From: Pohlia nutans
Taxonomy: Eukaryota; Streptophyta; Bryopsida; Bryales; Mniaceae
Length of the DNA: 64,000 nt
Direction of reading: 5' to 3'
Assembly (NCBI GenBank): GCA_022496805.1
Contig: CM040085.1
Coordinates: forward strand, 51,634,234-51,698,233
Shown here: positions 32,601 through 42,874 of the stretch, one piece after another
Layout of the letters: each line of letters starts with the position of its first letter
Numbering within the stretch: the stretch's first letter is position 1
The notes under the pieces: generated by a model
The model's database searches: none
Told to the model about the DNA's origin: nothing
Seen by the model: the letters and a program-made list of their open reading frames with translations, nothing else
Made by a program: the position numbers and the translations under genes

Positions 32601-35425
32601 TCATTCGAGCCATCTGTCGCGTACGGTTTGGCAGCGTCGTCTACAGTAGCCCATGAATTCTTTTTTGCGAGTCATCTTTTGGTACGGGTGGTAGAACACA
32701 TCACCTTTCTTTTGCGTAGAACTGTGTGCGTGGCAGGACACGGTGGCAAAGACTACGCTGATGTCGCTAATGGGAGCGTTGGGGTACTCGATGGGAACCA
32801 CGACAGACACTAGCAAGCGTGTACGCATGGGCAAGGTTGTCGCAGTCGTCATCCGGCTGGCGTGTTCAGCTGAAGTCCAAGGCAGTTGAACGCTCACAGC
32901 TGTGTTCATGAACGCCTTTAGGCGCAAAGGATACATGCACCTAATCAAGCGATTGGTGATGCATAAGTTTGCACCATTTCGAGAAGCTACAGACTTGGGG
33001 TTCCCAAGAAACAGATAGATAGATAGAAACTCCGGTCCTCTTTTGACCGTACCCATCAAACCGTACGCAACTTCGAGGCGGAAATGCTTTTGTTTCATAG
33101 GCGCGGTTCCATTCAGACGACAACACTCCCGGTACAATAAGAAGGAATTTGCTAAGGTCTGATCAAGGCCGTAGAGGTACAAGCAGTGCCACCACTTCAT
33201 CGTACCAATCTGGACAGTGTAAGAAGCCCGTAGGGAATCATTCACGTCAATCCCCCGCATGTACAAGCTGTATAGCAGCTGCTGAGGAGTACATGGATAA
33301 GTCTTCCGGTCAGGGCCAGTGTTCCGTTCCATGACATAGTCTCGCGCATACAGGTTTGCAGCAGTTGACAAGAAGCACACTCCTTTGCAATCTGCCCAAT
33401 GTGTAGCGGCCATCACCCTATCTCGGTGCATACATGTGTGAAGGTTCCTTTGGGCCTCACTGTCGCCAACATTCAAGGAGTTCGGAAAGTCGACTCGGTA
33501 ACCCCGCACGGTTTCCACCGCATATATACCACGTCGTAGCAGATCTTGGAACAACGCAGGAGAGGTGAAGAAATTTATCGCATGCTAGGGTGTAGTAACA
33601 ACCATCCATGCCAGCGGTGAGATCATTCACAACCTTCCCTCCAATATTGAGTCCTCGCTTTTGCTGAAGCGCCCTCATAGCTCTTGCGCGTTCTTCAGTC
33701 GTTGCTGCAACGTCCTCCTCTCCATCATGAACTGCGGAGACAGCCGGCGGATTCGTGAAGTCATCATTGCTGTCTGTTGGAGGAGATAGCTCGTCGATGG
33801 GACCATCTTCACCCGCCCCGTCACAGTCCCCACTTCCCACCACAACATCTCTCCATTCGCTGTGTTCTGGTCCATTTGAACCTCCTTAGATGCAGCTCCA
33901 ACATAGACGTCGATGTTCAACACGTACCGGGTTTCAGCACAACACATGGCCCATATCTTCATGCCATGTGTAATAGGCTTGGCAGGCATGTACTGAATGA
34001 AGCCACAATATTGGCCGTTATAGGCCACCATCATCTCGTCTACGCAGAGGTAGGGAGATGGGTTTAGTGCGGCTCGGAAACAAGCCACCAGATCATCTAA
34101 TAGCCAACGCACCTTCCCAATTGGGTCCCAACGAGGACTGCTTTTGTCAGTCACGTATGTCAAATTATCCACCAAATGTAGACATCTGAGTATATGCTCA
34201 AAGCGGTCTCTGTTCATGGTCATGGCACTGTCGCGGCAGTACAACACCTCATCGCAACGCGCTAGTAATCACGCATACACGGCTGATGTCGAACTCCCAT
34301 GAGAACTATGATGCCAGTATGCTTCATGAACTCAGCTACTGTGATTGGTTTGCCACCGCTAGGCCCCCCCTTCAATCGATTAGTTTTTGGATCAACAGAC
34401 CTTGCATATCGGTTGATTTCTTTGACGATCCTTTTCTGTATGTCCTCGGTCCATAAGAGTAGGAAATAGTCAACAGGCTGTAACTCAAAGTCTTCAATTC
34501 CTCCAGTTGGGCCTCGTTTAAATCCGCAAAATGATTGGCGGGGCAAAAGCTCCCACGACTTCACGTGCCAGTTCTCTTCCCGGAACTTCTCCCGAACATC
34601 TTCTTCCTCGGGAAAAGGGCCATGTGGATAGATACCCAGGCCCACCAGGACCTCAAGATCTCGATCAGCTTCTTGCGGTGCATCACTGTCTCCATCTGAA
34701 AGTCCATCATCGCCATCGTCCGACTCAGGATCTGTCGGCATCCAATCATTCAAGTCCTCACTGTCATCAGTGAGCGGATCTAGGATAGTCTTTGGTTGTG
34801 GCCGTGCAGGCCGTGTTGTACACCTACCCCGCCCTCGACCTCGCTCCGTATTAGCCCTAACACCTCTGCCCCGTCCCCGGACAACGTGTCTGCCTTGGCC
34901 GCGACCATAATGATACGGCTCCAAGTTCCTCGCAGCGCCTTCCGGGAGAGGACCGTAGAAAACATCGCCCAAGGCTCCCAATGCCTCAATGTTGTCATCT
35001 CTGGTTGTTCTGGCATATGGCTTGATGTACTCACAGTCGGCAACTCGAATTCTCTGGGTTCCAAAGTAGGTCCCAAAGTCAATCCAATACATAAGCATCT
35101 CTGGCAGAGGGGGCATAGGAGTTGCAACCCCCCTGACAACGCCGTGTGTGAAACCTACAGGATTTGGCAAATACTCTCCTCCCCATTGCATACAATTCAA
35201 CTTCACCCATACAAGAAGGCCACGAAGATGTTCACCTTCTGGAGTTGGAATGATTGCATGAGCAGCGTTGGCATCATCTGGTGGTGCACCATGTACCGAA
35301 GCAGATGACATAGGTCCGTCACGCACATCTTTCTCTGGCAGCAATGGCAGTAGATCTCCACGGGCCTGTGGATTCGGTTCACCACAATCAGCTGAATACG
35401 GCTCCAGCAGACAATACCGATTCAA
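32601..35425 (-). pseudogene. piggyBac transposase, broken by stop and frameshifts
   Basis: Three successive frames encode one piggyBac (DDE_Tnp_1_7) protein. Block 1 (35425-34262, 387 residues) has a possible PWWP-like segment (35224-35012), an RG-rich tract, an acidic stretch (LTDDSEDLNDW), then the start of the family domain (VAEFMKHTGIIVLMGVRHQP). It ends at a TAG where the family has a Tyr-Trp. Block 2 (34247 on) has MNRDRFEHILRCLHL and the first catalytic Asp in VDEMMVAYNGQ (codon 34040-34038). The frame changes again near 33850 in an acidic linker. The second Asp is in ACDKF (33579-33577), directly before a one-base shift. Block 3 (33554-32601) has the third Asp in GIDVNDSLR (33248-33246) and the KWWHCLYLYGLD...ANSFLLYRE helix. 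The cysteine-rich C-terminal domain is not clearly readable. Inactive as it stands, though all three Asp codons remain. Confidence 0.88.
33010..33045 (-). mobile_element. 5'-truncated family M retroposon inside the transposase
   Basis: Minus strand reads GGTCAAAAGAGGACCGGAGT then TTC(TATC)n, the last 36 bases of family M. It splits the conserved region after EVAYGLMGT in the transposase and is read through in frame as RGPEFLSIYL. Confidence 0.75.
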
Positions 35426-35497
35426 AAGAGGTCCTTGATTCGATCCGCTCCCTCTCCTTGATTGCCATTGTACTTGTACTGGTTGGAGAGACTTAAC

Positions 35498-36584
35498 TTA
35501 TGCCTCCACAACAGCCTCTCGCGTTGCCTGAACTCCATCTACAACAAGATCCACATTCTCTTCATGTGGACTGTCACATCCCGTGAAGAGCCTCGTATAT
35601 GCGTGCGGACGAGAGCTCAATTCACGTCGGGCAGATGACCTTGTGATCGGTGGCGTGAAAGTGTTGGCATTGGGGACGACATCCACAACAAGATTTTGGG
35701 GTGAATTGAAGCCCTTCTTCCAGCCTCTGTTCTCTTCCCTGCAACTCTCCCGCACTTTGAAGTACTCCTCGACCATTTTCTCGTACACGTCCACTGCCTC
35801 GGCCACGCCCTTGCCCTACCAGTATGACTCCCAAATCTGGTGATTCAGGGTTTGTAGATCTATCAGCAGCCAGAGCTTGACGGCGTTGGTTCGGCCTCTT
35901 CATTGGCTGCTGGGGACTAGGGGATTCCACCGGCATTGGTAAAACCCTAGCCTCCCCAGCTGCACCCTCACCTTCACCACGCCGAGAGCATTCTCTCGCA
36001 ATTGCAGTTGCCCTCCGTGGATAGACACGCTTCTGCACACCTCTATCACGCCCTCGCGCCACATTAACTCTTTCCACTGACAAATTTGCTTCACATACTG
36101 TGGACATCCCTCCCGCCACAGTCGCACTCGCCACATCGGTGGACCCATCTCCCACATCATTCAGCATCGGGATAGATGTGTTGCCGCAAGTCATCATCCA
36201 ATTGCGGCGAGAATCCTCCAGGCGTCCCGGCAGTCCTCCGGAAAGTCCAGCCACACAACGATGCAAGATGACGACGAAGCAAATACCACAATTGATTTCC
36301 ACCCAAAACAGTCAAATCCTCAAACCCTGATGCACCTTGAGGCAATGGCAATGAGACAAGATAATCACAACCAAGCATACCCTGGCAATTTGGATCCGCC
36401 TCTCGCACAGCCCTCGATCTTGACACCACGCCTCCAGCTCGTTTGCAACTCGCATATGCTCAGCAGGTGCAGACAGTGGCTCTGGCCACAGCTTCCATCC
36501 CCGCCTTTCAACTCGCCTAGGCCGTCGTCTTCTTCCGCTGCCATCACCTCCAACTCTCGCACCACTGGTTCCATTGTCGGCCAT
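35498..36584 (-). other. Uncharacterised coding-like region in piggyBac element
   Basis: Upstream of the transposase, three frames look protein-like on the minus strand. From the Met at 36584 a basic, Gly/Arg-rich stretch leads to ERRGWKLWPEPLSAPAEH and ELEAWCQDRGL, up to a possible donor CCAGG|GTATGC at 36380. Frames from about 36250 to 35820 encode a Val/Ala/Arg-rich segment. From about 35815 to 35498, in a third frame, comes VDVYEKMVEEYFKVRESC and SPQNLVVDVVPNANTF, ending in a stop. Introns, frameshifts or both separate them; I could not settle the splice sites. This may be an N-terminal extension of the transposase or a second element gene. I do not recognise any domain. Open frames on the plus strand opposite are shadows. 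Confidence 0.4.
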
Positions 36585-37434
36585 GAAACAAATCCACCAC
36601 TCGCAATGAACACAAACAGCCGCAATCACAATGTACGCGACGGCGCAAACATTCTCCAAAGTTTCCCCTCCAGCACTCCAATGCATCATCAAACCTGAAT
36701 ATTTTACTGGTTTCTTAGCCGTCTTCACGCCCCTCCTTCCCTCTCCACTCGCTACCATGGTGATCGCAAGGACAATCTCGTGCCAAAGAAAACGACACGG
36801 ATCGAAATTGGTCGCCTCGGATCCAATTCCAAGTAGCAGCACAGTCCTGTGCACACCAACGTCTCTCACGCGTACTACTGCAACTTCACCCTCACACAAC
36901 GGGTCTCTCGTGCCAAAAATAGTTGTTTAGTACGTGTTGTCCTCTACGTGCCCGTTATGGGCACCGGATCACGTTCCCAGCATAGGTACGACAGCTGACT
37001 CAGCCGTAGAAGCCCCCCTTCTTTTTCCTTCTTTCTCTCACTTGGCACCGTAGAAGACTGACCTCCTTCTACGCCAACCCCATTTCCGGATGGCTCACTA
37101 CTCGGAATAGAGAATTTCTTTTTTGCAATGGATGACCAACTCAACCCCCCCCCCCCCCCCCCCCCAGATCTCTAGTTAACAGCGTCGGGTGCTGGCAACT
37201 TGATTTTCCAGCATTCCCACCAAAAGCACAAAATCGACCAGAAATGGCTTGTCCGTCCTCAAAGGGTTAAGCATTAGAAAAAATGTCAGCCCACATGGGG
37301 GCCTCTAGGATGTGCTGAAGAGGACCCTAAGATTACATTTGTTTTGTCTTGAATGTCCAAATATCCCCTATTCTTGCTCACTACTGTAGGAATGTGATCA
37401 TGACGGCTTCAGCTGGGTCAGATGCTGGGTATAC

Positions 37435-37870
37435 ATTGATTAGCTCCTATCATGTCAATACAAATTGATTAGCTCCTATCATGTTACATGCTGGGTACAC
37501 ATGTGCACTCCCACATGAGCTAATCAATTACATGCTAATCAATTACATGTGCACTTTTTTTTCTGTGCACTCCCAGCATGTAATTGATTAGTGTAATTAA
37601 TTAAAATTAGTGTAATTGACTCAATTACAACATAGTGTAATTCACTCAATTACAGCATAGTATAATTCACTCAATTACAGCAATTGACTCAATTACATGC
37701 TAATCAATTAGTGTAATTGACTCAATTACATGCTGGGACTCAATTACATGTTGGGACTCAAGACAATTGACTCAATTACATGCTGGGACTCAAACTACTT
37801 TTTTTCTATGCACTCCCACATGTAATTGATTAGCTCCTGTACTTGATTAGCTTCTGTAATTGATTAGCTC
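37435..37870. repeat. Irregular satellite of TGTAATTGA / TCAATTACA units
   Basis: Dozens of short units combine ATTGATTAGCTCCT, TGTAATTGACTCAATTACA and CATGCTGGGACTCAATTACA. They are arranged directly and inverted, so many stretches can fold on themselves. The block begins 165 bases outside the piggyBac right end. No gene. Confidence 0.75.
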
Positions 37871-37996
37871 CTATCAAAATTCTTGAAATTTACACAAGCT
37901 GACACCCCAATTAGTCAGAAATTAGCTTCTCATATTTAGCTTCGCTGTTTTTTTTTGGTAACATGTAAGGGGCCTACATGAGGGTTCAGACTTTTT

Positions 37997-38137
37997 GTAA
38001 TGGTAGACATACATATTACCATCCATTTAAGAAATTTGTCCTCATCTACTAGAAGTGTACATTTGTATTCTAGAATGTATGCCACCAATACATGAGGACG
38101 GAATGAGTGCTAAATGGTAATGGAAATGTCCACCTTA
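37997..38137. repeat. Compact foldback related to 86-505
   Basis: GTAATGGTAGACATACATATTACC at the left pairs imperfectly with GGTAATGGAAATGTCCACCTTAC at the right, and TGTCCTCAT pairs with ATGAGGACG. Motifs (ACATTCTAGAATGTATG-type core) are shared with the element at 86-505. Confidence 0.55.
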
Positions 38138-39090
38138 CTCTGAAAAAGTTCAATGTGTTGAGTTGGCAAAGTTCGTGCACTCAATCCTTCTCTAAGAATA
38201 CATCTTGTAATTTACGCTACTTCTGTTAGAATTGCACATGCATACAATTTAAAAAACAAAATTGCAAAATTGTACAATAAAGAGGTTGATGATGATTGCC
38301 AATCTTTTTCAATTTTCATTATAAATTTCAAAAGTTGCATAGTAAGGAAATTGGCAACCACCACCCCCATTAAATTCACAGGCCAAATTTATAATCATAA
38401 TTTTGTGCCACGTACACTCTTCACATTGCATGTACACTTTTAACAAAGGCAAAAGTTATTGCACAATCCTTGTATATTCAGAATATATTATGTTGTATTC
38501 AAATTTGATTGGACAACTTCCATAGGTCAAGTCATGAATGCATGTGAGTACATTTAAAAGCCCATTTGTGACCTTAAAGGGATTGGTAACATAGGATTGG
38601 TGCACTCAAATCTCTTTTATATCACACCTTTGGTAACCAACGTATGTGAAATCAAAGAATGTTATGTAGAAAGTGTCCAATCATACATATAGTATATAAT
38701 AGCAAATATTAGAATGTGATATGGGAGAGTAGAGTTAACCAAAAGAGTGTCTCAAAGTGGAAAGATACATTAAACTCACTTTAGACTCGTTTTGAGTTCA
38801 AAAAGAGTGTAGAACTAGTTTATGGTGAGTTGAAGAATAATTTAAAGCAAGGCCATGCACCACCATGGAGTGTGGAACTTATGATCTCCCCAATGCTAAA
38901 GGAGAGTTTTCACATGTTCCTCCAAACCAAAAGCCCCGACCATGGAAACTACTCATGAACAACGTCTGTCATAAATTCCACTTAAACTCCACTAATGGAC
39001 CATATCTTGTTTTTGGATAACTCTAATGTGACAATTAAAAAATTAGAGTGTGCTATAATTAGCATGATATAAAATGATTATTTAATTTTA
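38138..39090. other. No gene seen; AT-rich intergenic
   Basis: All frames are short. A segment near 38720-39010 (AACTCAATTGAG/GTGTAGAACTAGTTTATG type) resembles, inverted, sequence near 51400-52000 (AACTAGTTTTGCAG, ACTCTTTTCGGTTAACTC), indicating a diverged dispersed repeat. Confidence 0.4.
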
Positions 39091-39184
39091 AGATTTCGTT
39101 TCTTTAGGATTTCGTTTCTTTAAGATTTCATTTCTTTAGGATTTCGTTTCTTTAGGATTTCGTTTCTTTAAGATTTCGTTTCTC
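39091..39184. repeat. 16-bp tandem repeat (ARGATTTCGTTTCTTT)n
   Basis: About six units of A(A/G)GATTTCGTTTCTTT with one C-to-T change. There are no spacers of variable sequence, so it is not CRISPR-like. Confidence 0.9.
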
Positions 39185-39720
39185 AAGATAATTATTATAT
39201 TATGACACATCTAAAGTACCCGACACTTAAGATATGGACACATCAAGCATTTCATAGCTAAGACACTGTAGACAAATGTAATTTCAAATTAGTGTTGTAG
39301 GCTCAAAAGTTCATTAAATTGGGTCAAAGCATGGTATTGTGTACCAAAAAGTTGATCCGCCCTATTGGAATTACAATATTTTGGTCAAGGCTATTAAAGA
39401 GTATCAAATTGTCTTTTCTATTGGTTCTAATTTCATGGCGCTCTCCATTGTTCTTATAAGTACTCGAATCCAAATTCAACATTTTCAATTTGGTTCAACA
39501 TTACTTTTTTAATTTTGACTACTTCAATGTCACTAAAACATACATAAATAATTATTGAAGATGAGTTTTTCAATTTTCTTTGTGAGAATTTGTTAAACAT
39601 CATGTCTTTTATTATATTAGATAAACATAATTTTCAAAAAATAAAATTTTAATGTATTTTTCAACCTTGCATTGTTGCTTCTTCGATGTTGATCCACTTT
39701 ACCATGCTATCACCGGGCGA

Positions 39721-39965
39721 TTGCAAGCTACGGTCACCCACATTTTTTGTCGCAGCACCTGCACCTGCAAACCTTTAAAAATCAATGGAGACAAATATAA
39801 CAATGATTTTGAGAATCCCAAAATTTTCCTACCTTCCAAATACATCTTAGAATACTGGAAAATTAAAATTTCTTAAAAACATTTGTTATATTTGTCTTAA
39901 TTGATTTTTAAAGGTTTGCAGGTGCAGGTGCTGCGACAAAAAATGTGGGTGACCGTAGCTTGCAA
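39721..39965. mobile_element. Young foldback MITE with about 84-bp inverted arms
   Basis: TTGCAAGCTACGGTCACCCA begins the left arm and TGGGTGACCGTAGCTTGCAA ends the right arm. The match continues almost perfectly through CGCAGCACCTGCACCTGCAA and GACAAATATAACAA, leaving a loop of about 77 bases. The near identity of the arms suggests recent formation. Flanking bases give no clear target duplication. Confidence 0.75.
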
Positions 39966-40861
39966 CCACCCCACCCAATTCATAATCATAAAGTACAATT
40001 GAAAGCCCATACGTGTTACTTTTCAATTCTTAAGAAATAACAAGTTAAAATTTATCTTAAATACACATAGACTTCAATAAAAGTCAAAGTTCTTTCTATA
40101 GCAACATGGGAGGTAGAAGAAAAATGTATGTATTTTAACTACCGGGTATTGTACAGTACCTAACAATAAGTCTTGCCACCCCTTGGCATTTTCCTTTCAA
40201 ACACACAATTTCATGCCAATAAAAAATGCTCGATTGTTTCATGTAGTGTAGACTGCCTGACCACTTTCTAGTTGTAAGCAAAAAACCAAACGGTCACAGT
40301 TGTGTTATTGAAAACAAGCAAAGGTTACAAGACTTATTGCCGGGTACTATACAATAATAGCTTTGGGTTCCATTTTATTAGAAACATTAGGTATGATTTG
40401 CAAGCACTATTCCAAATTGAAGTCTTTAGTGCCTTTCAAATGCGATTTGGCCCTTTAAAACATACCTCTTTTAAAACATCCTTTCAAAAAGATATTCCAA
40501 ACTAAAAAAGTGAAGGCTTCACTTGAAGGGCTCACTAAAATATGTCCTTCAAGCACTATTCATTCAAAAATAACAATAAATATGTCACTGTAGGAGAGTG
40601 CTATTGCTTTGGCAACTTTTGATCCTGTAGATTTGCTTCCTTTTTACTATTATCTCTTCTAGCTTTCATTTCTTTCTATTTTGTGTGACCCTTTCATTTA
40701 GAAAATTTTCTTGCCATCTCTGATTGGCACCATACAAGTTTTGTAGTAATTAACTTAAATCCTCACCCATTTTCCCCTTTTTTCTATTTTGGAGCCATTC
40801 AATAGACCCAAAAAACCAATAAACTTTGATTTTCTGTTGCTGGAGCAACAAATACCCTGTA

Positions 40862-41000
40862 ATGTAGCCATCCATAAAATTATCTATTATTAGGCACTTT
40901 CATCCAAATAGTGGCAGTTTTAGTATTTTTCAGAAGGCTTCGGCAGTTTCATCCACTTATTTGTCTAGATCTTTCTATTGCAAAAGTAGCAAAATCTCAA
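40862..41000 (+). mobile_element. tRNA-related SINE family L, body fragment
   Basis: CATCCATAAAATTATCTATTATTAGGCACTTTCATCCAAATAGTGGC matches the body of family L at 17100-17150 and 59444-59721. The tRNA-like head is absent, so this is a 5'-truncated or rearranged copy. Confidence 0.5.
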
Positions 41001-41544
41001 AATGAGGTAAGATTGTAGCAAAAATTTGCCAAATTTTTTAAGGTTGGCTTCAAGGTTTTTCTACTTCACTTCACGTTATGCTTATATTGATGGTAATGGA
41101 AAAAAAACCAATTTGCCATTTCTAACATGGCATTTTGGAAACGACATTTATGACACTTGGAAAATGGGTCTAATACAAAATCCAACAATTGTAGGGCATT
41201 GCCAGTTTAAGAAATGGAGTTAGATAGTTGATTCTTCAATTTTTTGTTGTACTAGAAGCATGTACCATGTAAATCACGCACAAGAATAATACAAGTTATG
41301 AATTTTATTGAAAATTCACCATTGACGTCTTAGATTTGAACCTATCCTTCTTAAATTGAAGCAATAAAATTTCAGAGCCCTTCAAAATGAAATTCATAAG
41401 AGGGCTTCAATCTTGAACACTGCTTGTAAGTGTGGAGATCCGATTTTTCACTCACTTATGATGAGAAGAAGGAACTGAGACCATGTTTGTTAGATTGAGA
41501 TTTTTGCTTGAATTTGAGACTTGAAGGACTTTAAGATGATCACC

Positions 41545-42359
41545 TTAACCCCAAAGCGTCCCGGCGTCCATATTTTGGACGTTTTTGGGGGTACAGTCAC
41601 CTTCGAAGAGCTGTAACTTTTGCAAAACGTGTCCGATTTTGCTGAAATTTTGAAAAACTCCCCGCATGATGTATGGAATGTGTGGTAAAAATTTCAGATC
41701 AATCCGAGATGAATTGAATTTTTGGTGATCATTTGAAAGTAGGTATGTTTTTTTTGGACAGTTCTGTGAATTTTGGTGGCAGCAACTTCGGGGGCTTGTA
41801 TCTCCTTCATCCCAAGTCCGTTTTCAATAAAACTTATTGGGTTGAATTCCCCTTGAAGTCTAGTTATCATGGTAAAATTTTCAGGTCAATCCATGCTGTT
41901 ATGAATGTTTGGGAGTCATTTTAGTGCACGGGTCTAGTTTGGACACTTTTTGCTTTTTGGTTCAAATGGGTCACTTTTCGGGCTACTTTTTGACATTGCA
42001 AGGTCATTTTAGGGCACATTAAATTTTTTCATGAGGCTTTTTTGGTACTAATGTGTTTATATGATGATTTTGAACAACTTTATAGTTCAACGTTTTTTCA
42101 TTTGAGTAATTTTGAAAACGAATTTCACCTCTAACTGTGTTGCTAGGAAAATTTCAGCATCCTTTTTTAGCACTAAAACACTATGATCTTGCAATCTATA
42201 TGGCCAAATGACCCCAAAATTGATCCACATGATCTACAACATGTATGTTACAAGATTGTACGGTTGAGATTTCTATACCTCACTTACATTTAGACCTATA
42301 ACACATCAAAAGCGATGATGATTTTAAGCCCAAAAAAGCTAGGGACCTTTAGGGGTTAA
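41545..42359 (+). mobile_element. TTAA element family F
   Basis: TTAA at 41545-41548 and 42356-42359 flank an 807-base interior. The left end is CCCCAAAGCGTCCCGG; the reverse complement of the right end is CCCCTAAAGGTCCCTAG. A GCGTCCATATTTTGGACG hairpin follows the left end, as in family A. No coding capacity. Confidence 0.8.
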
Positions 42360-42628
42360 ACACCTAATATAGCTTACATTTAGTATTAATTTATGTATAT
42401 ATATATATATATGTGTAAATTGAATGTGCTACAAATATACATATAGCCTATATTTAGATTAAATTGTGCTTATTCTGATTAAATTGACTTTGGGACTCTG
42501 AAAAGTCACAAATTAACGAATATAGTTTGAATTTTCAAAAGTTGAGTAGGAGCAACAAGGAGCTATGTTTTCAGTCCCATAACGAATTCCTTCCTATCAC
42601 TCCGACAAAGCCTATGATCGTTCCCGAC

Positions 42629-42874
42629 ATAACATTCTTTAGCTAGTACCGCAACACACCCTTTTCTTGTGCAAAGAATCAGCATTTGAATAGAGAATTG
42701 ATGATGTGGAACATGTAAAAACTATTTAGAAAAAAATCAGAAGTTTGTTGAGCTACCAAACCATCTTTAGCTAAAGATAGCTTTCATTCATCAGAAGATT
42801 ATGATTCCTGCAACGATTCAGGCTTGCGATGCTGGTCCCTAAGGGTGACAGTGGGGCTGCTAAAGAATGATATG
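42629..42874. mobile_element. MITE family I, copy 2
   Basis: The ends ATAACATTCTTTAGC and GCTAAAGAATGATATG correspond to the 7101-7392 copy but without its internal tandem duplication. The central CATCTTTAGCTAAAGAT palindrome is retained. Confidence 0.65.

Larger units (their letters stand above)
32070..37270 (-). mobile_element. piggyBac transposon, 5193-bp interior
   Basis: TTAA at 32070-32073 and 37267-37270 flank the element. The left end CCCTTTGAGGACG and the reverse complement of the right end CCCTTTGAGGACG are identical over 13 bases. TTAA target duplication plus CCC-initial inverted repeats define piggyBac. The minus strand carries a piggyBac transposase gene (decayed) preceded by an uncharacterised coding-like region. 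Base composition is clearly GC-richer than the flanks. A C-run (37145-37165) lies near the right end. A 5'-truncated family M retroposon sits inside the transposase region (33010-33045). Confidence 0.92.

Noticed and set aside
36261..36698. 145-residue plus-strand frame
   Set aside because: It lies opposite the coding-like minus-strand region of the piggyBac element and resembles a reverse-complement shadow.
39091..39184. CRISPR-like direct repeats
   Set aside because: The units are contiguous with no spacers, and the genome is eukaryotic.
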